This document shows, piece after piece, positions 1 to 7,784 of a stretch of 64,000 bases of DNA. This DNA comes from SIG440 sp045648175. Its GTDB lineage: Bacteria > Bacillota > Clostridia > Monoglobales > Monoglobaceae. The stretch spans positions 5,283-69,282 of the forward strand of contig JAZRNN010000016.1 in the NCBI GenBank assembly GCA_045648175.1, written 5' to 3'. How positions within the stretch are numbered: the first letter of the stretch is position 1; every line of letters begins with the position of its first letter. Made by a program: the position numbers and the translations under genes. The notes under the pieces are model-generated. The model was not told the origin of the DNA, did not search any database, and saw nothing but the letters and a program-made list of their open reading frames with translations.

Positions 1-1348
1 CAGCGTTGAAGGCTGTACATACCAAGGGATGAAGCTTAAGAGCTTTACCTTCAACAAGTACAGGTTCAAATGCCTGAATACCCAGTCTGTGAAGTGTTGG
101 CGCACGGTTAAGGAGAACGGGATGTTCCGAAATTACACTTTCAAGCACGTCCCAAACCTCGGGGCGAACACGTTCAACCATTCTTTTTGCTGACTTAATG
201 TTGTGTGCAAGACCATCCTGAACGAGCTTCTTCATAACAAAGGGCTTAAACAGTTCAAGAGCCATCTTTTTAGGAAGACCGCACTGATAAATCTTGAGTG
301 CAGGACCTACAACGATAACCGAACGTCCTGAATAGTCAACACGCTTACCAAGAAGGTTCTGACGGAAACGACCCTGCTTACCCTTGAGCATATCAGAAAG
401 GGACTTGAGAGGTCTGTTTCCGGGACCGGTAACAGGTCTGCCACGTCTGCCGTTGTCGATAAGTGCGTCAACAGCTTCCTGGAGCATTCTCTTTTCGTTT
501 CTTACAATAATCTCAGGAGCTCCAAGTTCAAGGGGTCTCTTAAGACGGTTATTTCTGTTAATAACACGACGATAAAGGTCGTTAAGGTCGGATGTTGCGA
601 ATCTGCCGCCATCAAGCTGAACCATAGGTCTAATTTCAGGGGGAATAACAGGTATTACTGGCATGATCATCCATTCGGGCTTGTTGCCGGATTGACGGAA
701 GGAATCAACAACCTCCAGTCGTCTTACGGTTCTTATTTTTTTCTGTCCTTTTGCACCGTCAAGATCAGACTTTAGCTCTTCATAAAGGGCATCAAGGTCA
801 ATTGCCTGAAGCATTTCAAGAACAGCTTCAGCACCCATACCTGCCTTGAATGCGCCTTCGCCATATTTTTCAACTTCTTCGCGGTATTCTTTTTCGCCAA
901 GAATCTGGTTTTTCATGAGACCGGTTTTACCGGGGTCAATTACGACATAAGCCGCAAAGTAAAGAACTTTTTCTAGAAGACGGGGAGACATGTCAAGGAT
1001 AAGACCCATACGGCTGGGAATTCCCTTAAAGTACCAGATATGAGATACGGGAACTGCCAGTTCAATGTGACCCATTCTTTCGCGACGTACCTTTGCACGT
1101 GTAACCTCTACGCCACATCGGTCGCAGACTACGCCTTTATAACGTACTCTCTTGTACTTTCCGCAATTACATTCCCAGTCCTTTTGTGGACCAAAAATTC
1201 TTTCGCAGAAAAGACCATCTTTCTCGGGTTTTAAGGTTCTGTAATTTATTGTTTCGGGCTTTTTAACCTCACCATATGACCATTCTCTGATCTTTTCGGG
1301 TGAAGCAAGGCCTATTTGAATAGCATCAAAATTTTGGTATTCACTCAT
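1..1348 (-). CDS. rpoC: RNA polymerase subunit beta' (N-terminal part, cut by window edge)
   Basis: Encodes the beta' subunit of RNA polymerase, which with beta forms the catalytic cleft. The reverse-strand reading starts MSEYQNFDAIQIGLASPEK and carries the N-terminal zinc-binding cysteines (CNCGKYKR...VVCDRCG), the lid/rudder region (RNNRLKRPLELGAPE) and the GKQGRFRQNLLGKRVDYSGR segment. The frame is open to base 1 and stops at ...CTAFNA, so the catalytic NADFDGD motif lies just outside the window. About 449 of some 1200 residues are present. It lies 96 bases behind rpoB on the same strand, as is normal for an rpoBC operon. The start follows a GAGTGAT ribosome-binding site. Confidence 0.97.
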   Translation of the reverse strand, partial: MSEYQNFDAIQIGLASPEKIREWSYGEVKKPETINYRTLKPEKDGLFCERIFGPQKDWECNCGKYKRVRYKGVVCDRCGVEVTRAKVRRERMGHIELAVPVSHIWYFKGIPSRMGLILDMSPRLLEKVLYFAAYVVIDPGKTGLMKNQILGEKEYREEVEKYGEGAFKAGMGAEAVLEMLQAIDLDALYEELKSDLDGAKGQKKIRTVRRLEVVDSFRQSGNKPEWMIMPVIPVIPPEIRPMVQLDGGRFATSDLNDLYRRVINRNNRLKRPLELGAPEIIVRNEKRMLQEAVDALIDNGRRGRPVTGPGNRPLKSLSDMLKGKQGRFRQNLLGKRVDYSGRSVIVVGPALKIYQCGLPKKMALELFKPFVMKKLVQDGLAHNIKSAKRMVERVRPEVWDVLESVISEHPVLLNRAPTLHRLGIQAFEPVLVEGKALKLHPLVCTAFNA

Positions 1349-1444
1349 ACAATATCACTCGACTTTCTGCTCACAATGATAAATCAAGCATCCATACCTC
1401 GGCTATGAGCGGCGGAGGCCGGATAGTCAGGAAATAATCCCGTA

Positions 1445-4400
1445 TTAGAATTCAATATCGTCTGAATCAAAATCCTCATAATTTTCTTCATCAGTAATAT
1501 CGTCATCTGACATTTCATCATCGGTGGTATCTTCAAATTCATAGAAGAGGTCGTCGTCCAAAAGGTCGTCCGAATCATCTTCTGCGGTGGCGCCTGGCTG
1601 ATATATCTCAGGAGCATCTTCTGCTCTGTCGATGTTAACCTGCAAATCCTCACCATCATCATCGAGACATTCTTTAAGGATTACTTCGTTGCCGTCGGAG
1701 TCAAGAACCTTAACATCAAGAGCCAAGCTCTGGAGTTCTTTGATAAGAACTTTAAATGATTCGGGAACGCCGGGCTTGGGAATATTTTCACCCTTAACAA
1801 TGGCTTCGTAAGTTTTAACACGTCCTACCACATCATCCGACTTAACTGTCAGGATTTCCTGGAGGGTGTAAGCTGCACCATAAGCCTCAAGAGCCCAAAC
1901 TTCCATTTCACCGAATCTCTGACCGCCGAACTGAGCTTTACCGCCCAAAGGTTGCTGAGTAACAAGTGAGTAAGGACCTGTAGAACGAGCGTGGATTTTA
2001 TCATCAACCAAGTGAGCAAGTTTAAGCATATGCATATAACCTACTGTTACGCGGTTGTCAAATGGTTCACCGGTACGGCCGTCATATAGAACTGTTTTAC
2101 CGTCACGGTCGTAGCCTGCCTGTTCTAAGGCATCCATAATATCTTCTTCGTTTGCACCATCAAAAACAGGGGTTGCAACCTTCCAGCCAAGTGCTTTAGC
2201 CGCATAACCAAGATGAACCTCAAGCACCTGACCTATGTTCATACGAGAAGGTACGCCCAACGGGTTGAGGACAATCTGGAGTGGTGTGCCATCGGGGAGG
2301 AAGGGCATATCTTCTTCAGGAAGAATTCTTGAAATAACACCCTTGTTACCGTGACGACCTGCCATTTTATCTCCCACAGAAATCTTTCTCTTCTGAGCAA
2401 TATAGCAGCGAACTATCTGGGTTACACCAGGAGGAAGTTCATCGTTGTTTTCGCGTGTAAATACTTTGACATCAACTATGATACCATATTCACCGTGGGG
2501 TACACGAAGAGAGGTGTCACGCACCTCACGGGCCTTTTCACCAAAGATTGCACGAAGCAAACGTTCTTCGGCTGAAAGCTCGGTTTCACCCTTGGGTGTA
2601 ACCTTACCAACAAGGATATCCCCGCTTGAAACTTCAGCACCGATACGGATAATTCCGCGTTCGTCAAGGTCTTTCAGTGCATCTTCGCCAACATTGGGTA
2701 TATCGCGAGTAATTTCTTCAGGACCAAGCTTGGTATCACGTGATTCGATTTCATATTCTTCAATATGAATTGATGTAAGGATATCATCCTTAACCAGCTG
2801 TTCACTGATAAGCATAGCATCCTCGTAGTTGTAGCCTTCCCAAGTCATAAAACCGATAAGGATGTTTCTTCCCAGACCGATTTCACCGTTCTTTGTTGAG
2901 GGGCCGTCGGCAATAATATCGCCTTCTTCAACTCTCTCGCCTTCTACAACAATGGGGCGCTGGTTGATGCACATACCCTGGTTTGAACGCATAAACTTGA
3001 TAAGCTTGTAGGTATCTGTATCACCGTCGTCTGTTGCAATTTCAATCTGACGTGCAGAAACCTTTGAAACAACACCGCTGCGTTTTGCAAGAATACAAAC
3101 GCCGGAGTCTTTTGCTGTTTTAAATTCCATACCTGTACCGATAATAGGGGATTCGGGACAGAGAAGAGGAACTGCCTGACGCTGCATGTTTGAACCCATC
3201 AGGGCACGGTTAGCATCGTCGTTTTCAAGGAAGGGAATCATTGCGGTAGCAATGGAGGTTACCTGACGAGGGGAAACATCCATATAATCAACCTGGCACT
3301 TGCCGGGTTCGGCAGAGATTTCAAGGAATTCATCCTTATATCTTGTAACTACCTTTTTAGCAATGAATTTTCCGTTTTCGTCCAGAGGCTCGTTTGCCTG
3401 AGCAATGTAAAAACCTTCCTCTGTGTCGGCTGTAATATATTCAACCACATCGGTTACACAACCGGTTTCCTTGTCTACCTTGCGGTAGGGAGCTTCGATA
3501 AAGCCATATTCGTTTACCTTTGCAAAGCCTGAAAGTGAGTTGATAAGACCGATGTTAGGACCTTCAGGGGTCTCAATGGGACACATACGCCCGTAATGTG
3601 AATGGTGAACGTCACGAACTTCAACGCCCGCTCTTTCTCTTGAAAGACCACCGGGACCAAGAGCAGAAAGTCTTCTCTTGTGAGTAAGCTCACCAAGTGG
3701 GTTAATCTGGTCCATAAACTGTGACAGCTGAGATGAACCAAAGAATTCTTTAACTGCTGATGTTACGGGACGAATGTTTATAAGGGTCTGAGGAGTAACT
3801 ACATCCAGATCCTGAGTTGACATTCTTTCACGGACAACTCGTTCCATTCTTGAAAGACCAATTCTGAACTGGTTCTGGAGTAGTTCGCCAACGCTGCGGA
3901 GACGACGGTTGCCCAAATGGTCAATGTCATCAACGTTGCCGAGACCTGCTGCTAAATTGCCTACATAAGAAATAGAAGCAAGAATATCATCAACAAGAAT
4001 GTGTTTAGGAATAAGTTCGTCGCGGCGTTCGCGGAGAGCGTTTTTGAATTCCTCAGAGTTGACATCGGGGAACTCGTCCATAATCTCTTTAAGAACCGAG
4101 TAACGAACGTTTTCGTTTATTTCATAATCTCTGGGGTTGTATTCAACAAAGTCGTGAAGGTCAACCATGCCGTTTGAAATAACGTTGGTTGTATGCTCGT
4201 CATCAATACGGATTACAACCTTATTTATGTTAGCAACCTCAAGAGCGTGAGCCATTTCTTTTGTTATTGTTTCACCAGCAGAAACGATAAGCTCGCCAGT
4301 TTCTTTGTCAACAATGTTTTCTGCCGAAATCTGACCCACAATACGTGAAGCCATACGGAGCTTTTTGTTGAATTTATATCTGCCTACGCGGGCAAGGTCA

Positions 4401-5191
4401 TAACGCTTGGGGTCAAAGAAGAGGTTTGTGATAAGAGATTGTGCACTTTCAACCGTGGGGGGTTCACCCGGACGGAGCTTGCGATAAATCTCAAGCAGAC
4501 CTTCTTCAACAGTTTTGGTTGTGTCCTTTTCCATTGTACGCATAATGCGGTCGTCCTCGCCGAAAAGTTCGGTAATTTCCGCATTAGTACCGACGCCTAA
4601 TGCACGAATGAGAACTGTAATAGGAGTTTTTCTCATTTTATCAATTTTAACGTGAAAAAGGTCGTTGCTGTCGGTTTCGTATTCAAGCCAAGCACCTCTG
4701 TTGGGGATAACTTGTGATGAAAACAACTTTTTACCGATTTTATCGTATTTTTCCGCAAAATATACGCTTGGGGCACGGACAAGCTGGCTGACGATAACAC
4801 GTTCAGCACCGTTTATGATAAAGGTACCTGACGGAGTCATAATCGGGAAATCGCCCATAAAGATTTCTTGCTCCTTAACCTCACCGGTTTCTTTGTTTAT
4901 AAGGCGAACCTTGACTCTGAGTGGTGCCGCGTATGTAGCGTCACGCTCCTTACATTCCTCAATGTCATATTTGGGGTTCATATCTATTCTGTAATCAATG
5001 AATTCCAGAATAAGATTGCCGGTGTAGTCAGTGATAGGTGACACATCGTGGAAGACTTCCTTCAAGCCTTCATTTAAAAACCAGTCATAAGAATTTTTCT
5101 GGATTTCGATAAGATTGGGCATATCAATAACTTCCTTTATCTTACCATAGCTCATTCGGGTATTTCTACCAAGTTTCACCGGATGTACCAT
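1445..5191 (-). CDS. rpoB: RNA polymerase subunit beta
   Basis: Catalytic beta subunit of RNA polymerase, 1248 residues from the chosen start. An upstream in-frame ATG at 5272 would add 27 residues unlike any beta subunit; the start at 5191 (MVHPVKLGRNTRMSYGK) follows an AGAGGTGAT ribosome-binding site and matches the family N-terminus. Visible motifs include the rifampicin-region block (SSQLSQFMDQINPLGELTHKRR.. is present as consecutive segments), PIETPEGPNIGLI, GYNYEDAMLISE, KISVGDKMAGRHGNKGV and PLGGKAQFGGQRFGEMEVWAL. The last 55 or so residues form a strongly acidic tail rich in Asp and Glu. It is the first gene of a leftward rpoB-rpoC unit. The rplJ-rplL genes that usually precede it are absent: the next gene upstream is divergent rsmA. 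Confidence 0.98.
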   Translation of the reverse strand: MVHPVKLGRNTRMSYGKIKEVIDMPNLIEIQKNSYDWFLNEGLKEVFHDVSPITDYTGNLILEFIDYRIDMNPKYDIEECKERDATYAAPLRVKVRLINKETGEVKEQEIFMGDFPIMTPSGTFIINGAERVIVSQLVRAPSVYFAEKYDKIGKKLFSSQVIPNRGAWLEYETDSNDLFHVKIDKMRKTPITVLIRALGVGTNAEITELFGEDDRIMRTMEKDTTKTVEEGLLEIYRKLRPGEPPTVESAQSLITNLFFDPKRYDLARVGRYKFNKKLRMASRIVGQISAENIVDKETGELIVSAGETITKEMAHALEVANINKVVIRIDDEHTTNVISNGMVDLHDFVEYNPRDYEINENVRYSVLKEIMDEFPDVNSEEFKNALRERRDELIPKHILVDDILASISYVGNLAAGLGNVDDIDHLGNRRLRSVGELLQNQFRIGLSRMERVVRERMSTQDLDVVTPQTLINIRPVTSAVKEFFGSSQLSQFMDQINPLGELTHKRRLSALGPGGLSRERAGVEVRDVHHSHYGRMCPIETPEGPNIGLINSLSGFAKVNEYGFIEAPYRKVDKETGCVTDVVEYITADTEEGFYIAQANEPLDENGKFIAKKVVTRYKDEFLEISAEPGKCQVDYMDVSPRQVTSIATAMIPFLENDDANRALMGSNMQRQAVPLLCPESPIIGTGMEFKTAKDSGVCILAKRSGVVSKVSARQIEIATDDGDTDTYKLIKFMRSNQGMCINQRPIVVEGERVEEGDIIADGPSTKNGEIGLGRNILIGFMTWEGYNYEDAMLISEQLVKDDILTSIHIEEYEIESRDTKLGPEEITRDIPNVGEDALKDLDERGIIRIGAEVSSGDILVGKVTPKGETELSAEERLLRAIFGEKAREVRDTSLRVPHGEYGIIVDVKVFTRENNDELPPGVTQIVRCYIAQKRKISVGDKMAGRHGNKGVISRILPEEDMPFLPDGTPLQIVLNPLGVPSRMNIGQVLEVHLGYAAKALGWKVATPVFDGANEEDIMDALEQAGYDRDGKTVLYDGRTGEPFDNRVTVGYMHMLKLAHLVDDKIHARSTGPYSLVTQQPLGGKAQFGGQRFGEMEVWALEAYGAAYTLQEILTVKSDDVVGRVKTYEAIVKGENIPKPGVPESFKVLIKELQSLALDVKVLDSDGNEVILKECLDDDGEDLQVNIDRAEDAPEIYQPGATAEDDSDDLLDDDLFYEFEDTTDDEMSDDDITDEENYEDFDSDDIEF

Positions 5192-5420
5192 AAAATAATC
5201 ACCTCTTCGTAAGATTTGCAGACAAGGCAATGTGCTTGTCGCATTGTATATTAAGCACGCATAGCAGCACAATATATTGTATTAATTTTCGTAAAATGGT
5301 AAAAATTTCACAAAAATATTTTAAACAACTATTGCTTTTTTCATACATATGTGATATACTGCAAATACAGTAAAAAATATGGGTAAAATTGAAAATACGC
5401 AAAAGTACGCACTATAATAG
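5192..5420 (-). other. rpoB 5' leader of about 230 nt
   Basis: Untranslated stretch between the predicted transcription start (about 5420) and the rpoB ribosome-binding site. It is AT-rich. I see no intrinsic terminator, no convincing ORF and no riboswitch consensus in it; a 67-codon reverse-strand frame here looks like chance. Confidence 0.5.
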
Positions 5421-5426
5421 GTAACT

Positions 5427-5455
5427 ATTATATCACAAGGTTTTGCCTTTGTCAA
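5427..5455 (-). promoter_or_regulatory. sigma-A promoter of rpoBC
   Basis: On the reverse strand, TTGACA (5450-5455) and TATAAT (5427-5432) are both perfect consensus hexamers, separated by exactly 17 bases. The first gene downstream is rpoB. Confidence 0.85.
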
Positions 5456-5493
5456 TGTGTTTTTGCAAAATTCCGGTGAAAATATTTTTGGAT

Positions 5494-5529
5494 AAGGCAT
5501 TGAGCTGATTTGGGGCTTAATGCCTTTTT
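5494..5529 (+). terminator. terminator-like hairpin in the rsmA leader
   Basis: AAGGCATTGAGC and GCTTAATGCCTT form a 12-bp stem (one G-U pair) followed by five T residues. It ends 18 bases before the rsmA start, and no rightward gene lies upstream that would need a terminator, so a role in attenuation of rsmA is possible. Confidence 0.5.
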
Positions 5530-5547
5530 AGTGAGAGGAACGGATAT

Positions 5548-6417
5548 ATGAAGCTTTATAACCCTTCAGAGCTTAAAAGCGTTATTGAGAGACACGGGTT
5601 TTCTTTTTCAAAATCTCTGGGTCAGAATTTTTTGATTGATAAAAGTGTTCTTGACAAGATTGTTCTTGGGTCAGGTGTGGACGAAAACTCCTGTGCGTTA
5701 GAAATCGGTCCGGGTGCCGGAGTGCTTACTCGGGAGCTTGCGCAAAGTGCCAGCGAGGTTGTGGCGGTTGAAATAGATAAAAGCCTGATACCCCTTCTTG
5801 GCGATACTCTTGGTGAGTTTGATAATGTGACTGTTATAAACGAAGACATACTTAAGGTTGATTTAAAAGAATTAATTAGTAGAAGATTTGGAGAGAAACC
5901 TGTTCATGTGGTTGCAAATCTTCCTTATTATATCACAACACCTATAATAATGAAATTTCTTGAAGAAGAAATTCCGGTTAAATCCCTGACGGTAATGGTA
6001 CAAAAGGAGGTTGCTGACCGTATGGCGGCATCTCCGGGCGGTAAGGACTATGGCGCACTTTCGGCAGCGGTACAGTTTTATACCGTACCAAGGATAATAA
6101 CAAAGGCCGAACCCCATTGTTTTTTGCCCCAGCCGAAGGTTGCATCTGTAGTTATACATCTTGAGGTTCAGGAAAAACCTACTGTTGAGGTTAAGGATAA
6201 GGTAAAGATGTTTGCCATTATCAAATCGGCATTCGGGCAAAGAAGAAAAACTCTTCTTAATGCACTTTCAAAAAGCCCGTATATTAATATAGGAAAGAAC
6301 TCTGTTCAAAGTGCACTGGAAGAAATGGGTCTTGATATAAATATAAGAGGTGAAAAATTGAGTCTTGAACAGTTTGCAAGGCTTTCGGATTTACTGAAAA
6401 AAGAAAGGAACAATTAA
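5548..6417 (+). CDS. rsmA: 16S rRNA dimethyladenosine transferase
   Basis: RsmA (KsgA) dimethylates the two adjacent adenines in the helix 45 loop of 16S rRNA during late small-subunit assembly, using S-adenosylmethionine. The 289-residue length is normal. It shows the family N-terminal SLGQNFLID signature (residues 23-31), the SAM motif EIGPGAGVLTREL (about 53-65) and the catalytic motif NLPYYIT (about 124-130), followed by the C-terminal helical domain. An AGAGGAAC ribosome-binding site sets the start. yhbY follows after one base, so the two are probably cotranscribed. Confidence 0.96.
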   Translation: MKLYNPSELKSVIERHGFSFSKSLGQNFLIDKSVLDKIVLGSGVDENSCALEIGPGAGVLTRELAQSASEVVAVEIDKSLIPLLGDTLGEFDNVTVINEDILKVDLKELISRRFGEKPVHVVANLPYYITTPIIMKFLEEEIPVKSLTVMVQKEVADRMAASPGGKDYGALSAAVQFYTVPRIITKAEPHCFLPQPKVASVVIHLEVQEKPTVEVKDKVKMFAIIKSAFGQRRKTLLNALSKSPYINIGKNSVQSALEEMGLDINIRGEKLSLEQFARLSDLLKKERNN

Positions 6418-6418
6418 A

Positions 6419-6700
6419 ATGACAAGTAAAGAAAGAGCATATCTCAAAAGTCTGGCGGCAAATGTGCCTGCCCTCTATCAGATAGGAAAGGACGGGATTT
6501 CGGAGAACGTGATAAAATCAATTGATGCAGCGCTTGCAGCAAGAGAGCTTATTAAGGTGCACGTTCTTGAAAATTCAATGCTTGATAATCGTGAGGCCGC
6601 AGAAGAGCTGGCAAAGGAGACCAATTCTCAAGTTGTGATTGTTATGGGCAACAAGTTTGTGCTTTACAGACGCAGTGAGAAAAACATTTGTGAGATGTAA
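6419..6700 (+). CDS. yhbY: YhbY-family CRM-domain RNA-binding protein
   Basis: Small basic protein (93 residues) made of a single CRM (YhbY) RNA-binding domain; relatives associate with pre-50S ribosomal particles. Family features are the opening TSKERAYLKSLA, the GKDGISENVIKSID loop and the terminal VVIVMGNKFVLYR strand with a GNKFVLYR signature. It begins one base after the rsmA stop, fitting a small ribosome-assembly unit. Confidence 0.9.
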   Translation: MTSKERAYLKSLAANVPALYQIGKDGISENVIKSIDAALAARELIKVHVLENSMLDNREAAEELAKETNSQVVIVMGNKFVLYRRSEKNICEM

Positions 6701-6717
6701 GTTTTTGATTGGAATAA

Positions 6718-6747
6718 TTGACACGATTGTAATTTGGGTGTTATAAT
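6718..6747 (+). promoter_or_regulatory. promoter of the LCP operon
   Basis: TTGACA (6718-6723), an 18-base spacer and TATAAT (6742-6747), located 44 bases before the LCP gene and just after yhbY. Confidence 0.7.
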
Positions 6748-6790
6748 CAATAAAGATTTATTTGGTTCAGAGAAAGGCAAATGATTTAAA

Positions 6791-7765
6791 TTGAGTATGT
6801 TTAGTAAAAAAGGTAAAATAATATTATCTGCAGTATGTATTTTTTGCGTTGTGTTTGCCACTTTTGGCGGCGTTTTATCGGCAAAGTTGCTGACAAGCTT
6901 ATATCTTGGTGAAGAAATTACTCTTGCGACCCTTGATAAGCAAACGGCGGATGTTGGCGTTGTGAACATTTTGCTCCTTGGCACAGATGAAGGCGGGATG
7001 CGCAGCGATACTATAATGCTGGCAAGTTTTAACGGACGTACGGGCAAGGTTAATATTCTTTCCATTCCGCGTGACACCCGTGTTCGCATTGGCAGAGGAC
7101 ATCAAAAGATAAATGCAGCGTTGGGCATTGGTGTGAGTGAGGTTGCCAGAGGAAATCTTCAGGAGCCTGAGGAACTGTGTGTTGAAAAGGTAAGATTGCT
7201 TACCGGATTGCCAATACATTATTTTATGACCATTAATTTTGATGGATTTAAAGAGATTATTGACGCGCTGGATGGAGTTGATTTCGACGTTCCGTTTCAT
7301 ATGAAATATGATGACCCTGTACAGAATCTTCACATTGATATTCCGGCTGGTATGCAGCATCTTGATGGCAAGGCAGCACACGATTTTGTTCGTTTCAGAC
7401 AAGGCAACCCGGGTTATAAGGGATATGCTATGGGAGATTTGGGAAGAATTCAAGCTCAGCAGGCGTTTATAAAGGCATTGGTTGAACAAAAACTGAAACC
7501 CAAGTACCTGCTTAAGGCCGGAGAATTGTTTGATGTTGTCCGTGATAATGTAAGAACAAATTACACAGCAATGGACTTAGTAAAACATCTTGCTTCAATC
7601 AGTAAAATAAGTTCTGAAAATGTCAATATGATACAGTTGCCCGGGGCCCCCCAGACAATTGATGGTGTATCCTATTATTTATGCAGTGATTCAAAGATGA
7701 GAGAACTTGCAAACACAACATTCAGTCCAACGGCAGAAGATGATGAGGCTGAAACAGAAGAATAA
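6791..7765 (+). CDS. LytR-CpsA-Psr (LCP) family wall-polymer ligase
   Basis: LCP enzymes transfer lipid-linked glycopolymers onto peptidoglycan at the outer membrane face. The protein (up to 324 residues) has an N-terminal transmembrane segment (about residues 9-30) and then the LCP domain: NILLLGTDEGGMRSDTIML, ILSIPRDTRVRIG and the later RFRQGNPGY-type segment, with the conserved Asp and Arg residues that bind polyprenyl pyrophosphate. The start is uncertain: TTG at 6791 or ATG at 6797, both a little far from AGAAAGG at about 6771. It is the first gene of an operon with the GT-CsaB fusion (19 bases later) and an ABC exporter, which suggests it attaches the polymer those genes make. Confidence 0.9.
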   Translation: MSMFSKKGKIILSAVCIFCVVFATFGGVLSAKLLTSLYLGEEITLATLDKQTADVGVVNILLLGTDEGGMRSDTIMLASFNGRTGKVNILSIPRDTRVRIGRGHQKINAALGIGVSEVARGNLQEPEELCVEKVRLLTGLPIHYFMTINFDGFKEIIDALDGVDFDVPFHMKYDDPVQNLHIDIPAGMQHLDGKAAHDFVRFRQGNPGYKGYAMGDLGRIQAQQAFIKALVEQKLKPKYLLKAGELFDVVRDNVRTNYTAMDLVKHLASISKISSENVNMIQLPGAPQTIDGVSYYLCSDSKMRELANTTFSPTAEDDEAETEE

Positions 7766-7784
7766 ACAAAAAGGAATGTGCTTT

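Noticed and set aside
1384..1662. 92-codon reverse-strand frame spanning the rpoB end and the rpoB-rpoC gap
   Set aside because: Shadow of the acidic rpoB tail in another frame.
5199..5402. 67-codon reverse-strand frame upstream of rpoB
   Set aside because: It lies in the leader, overlaps the rpoB ribosome-binding site and resembles no protein.
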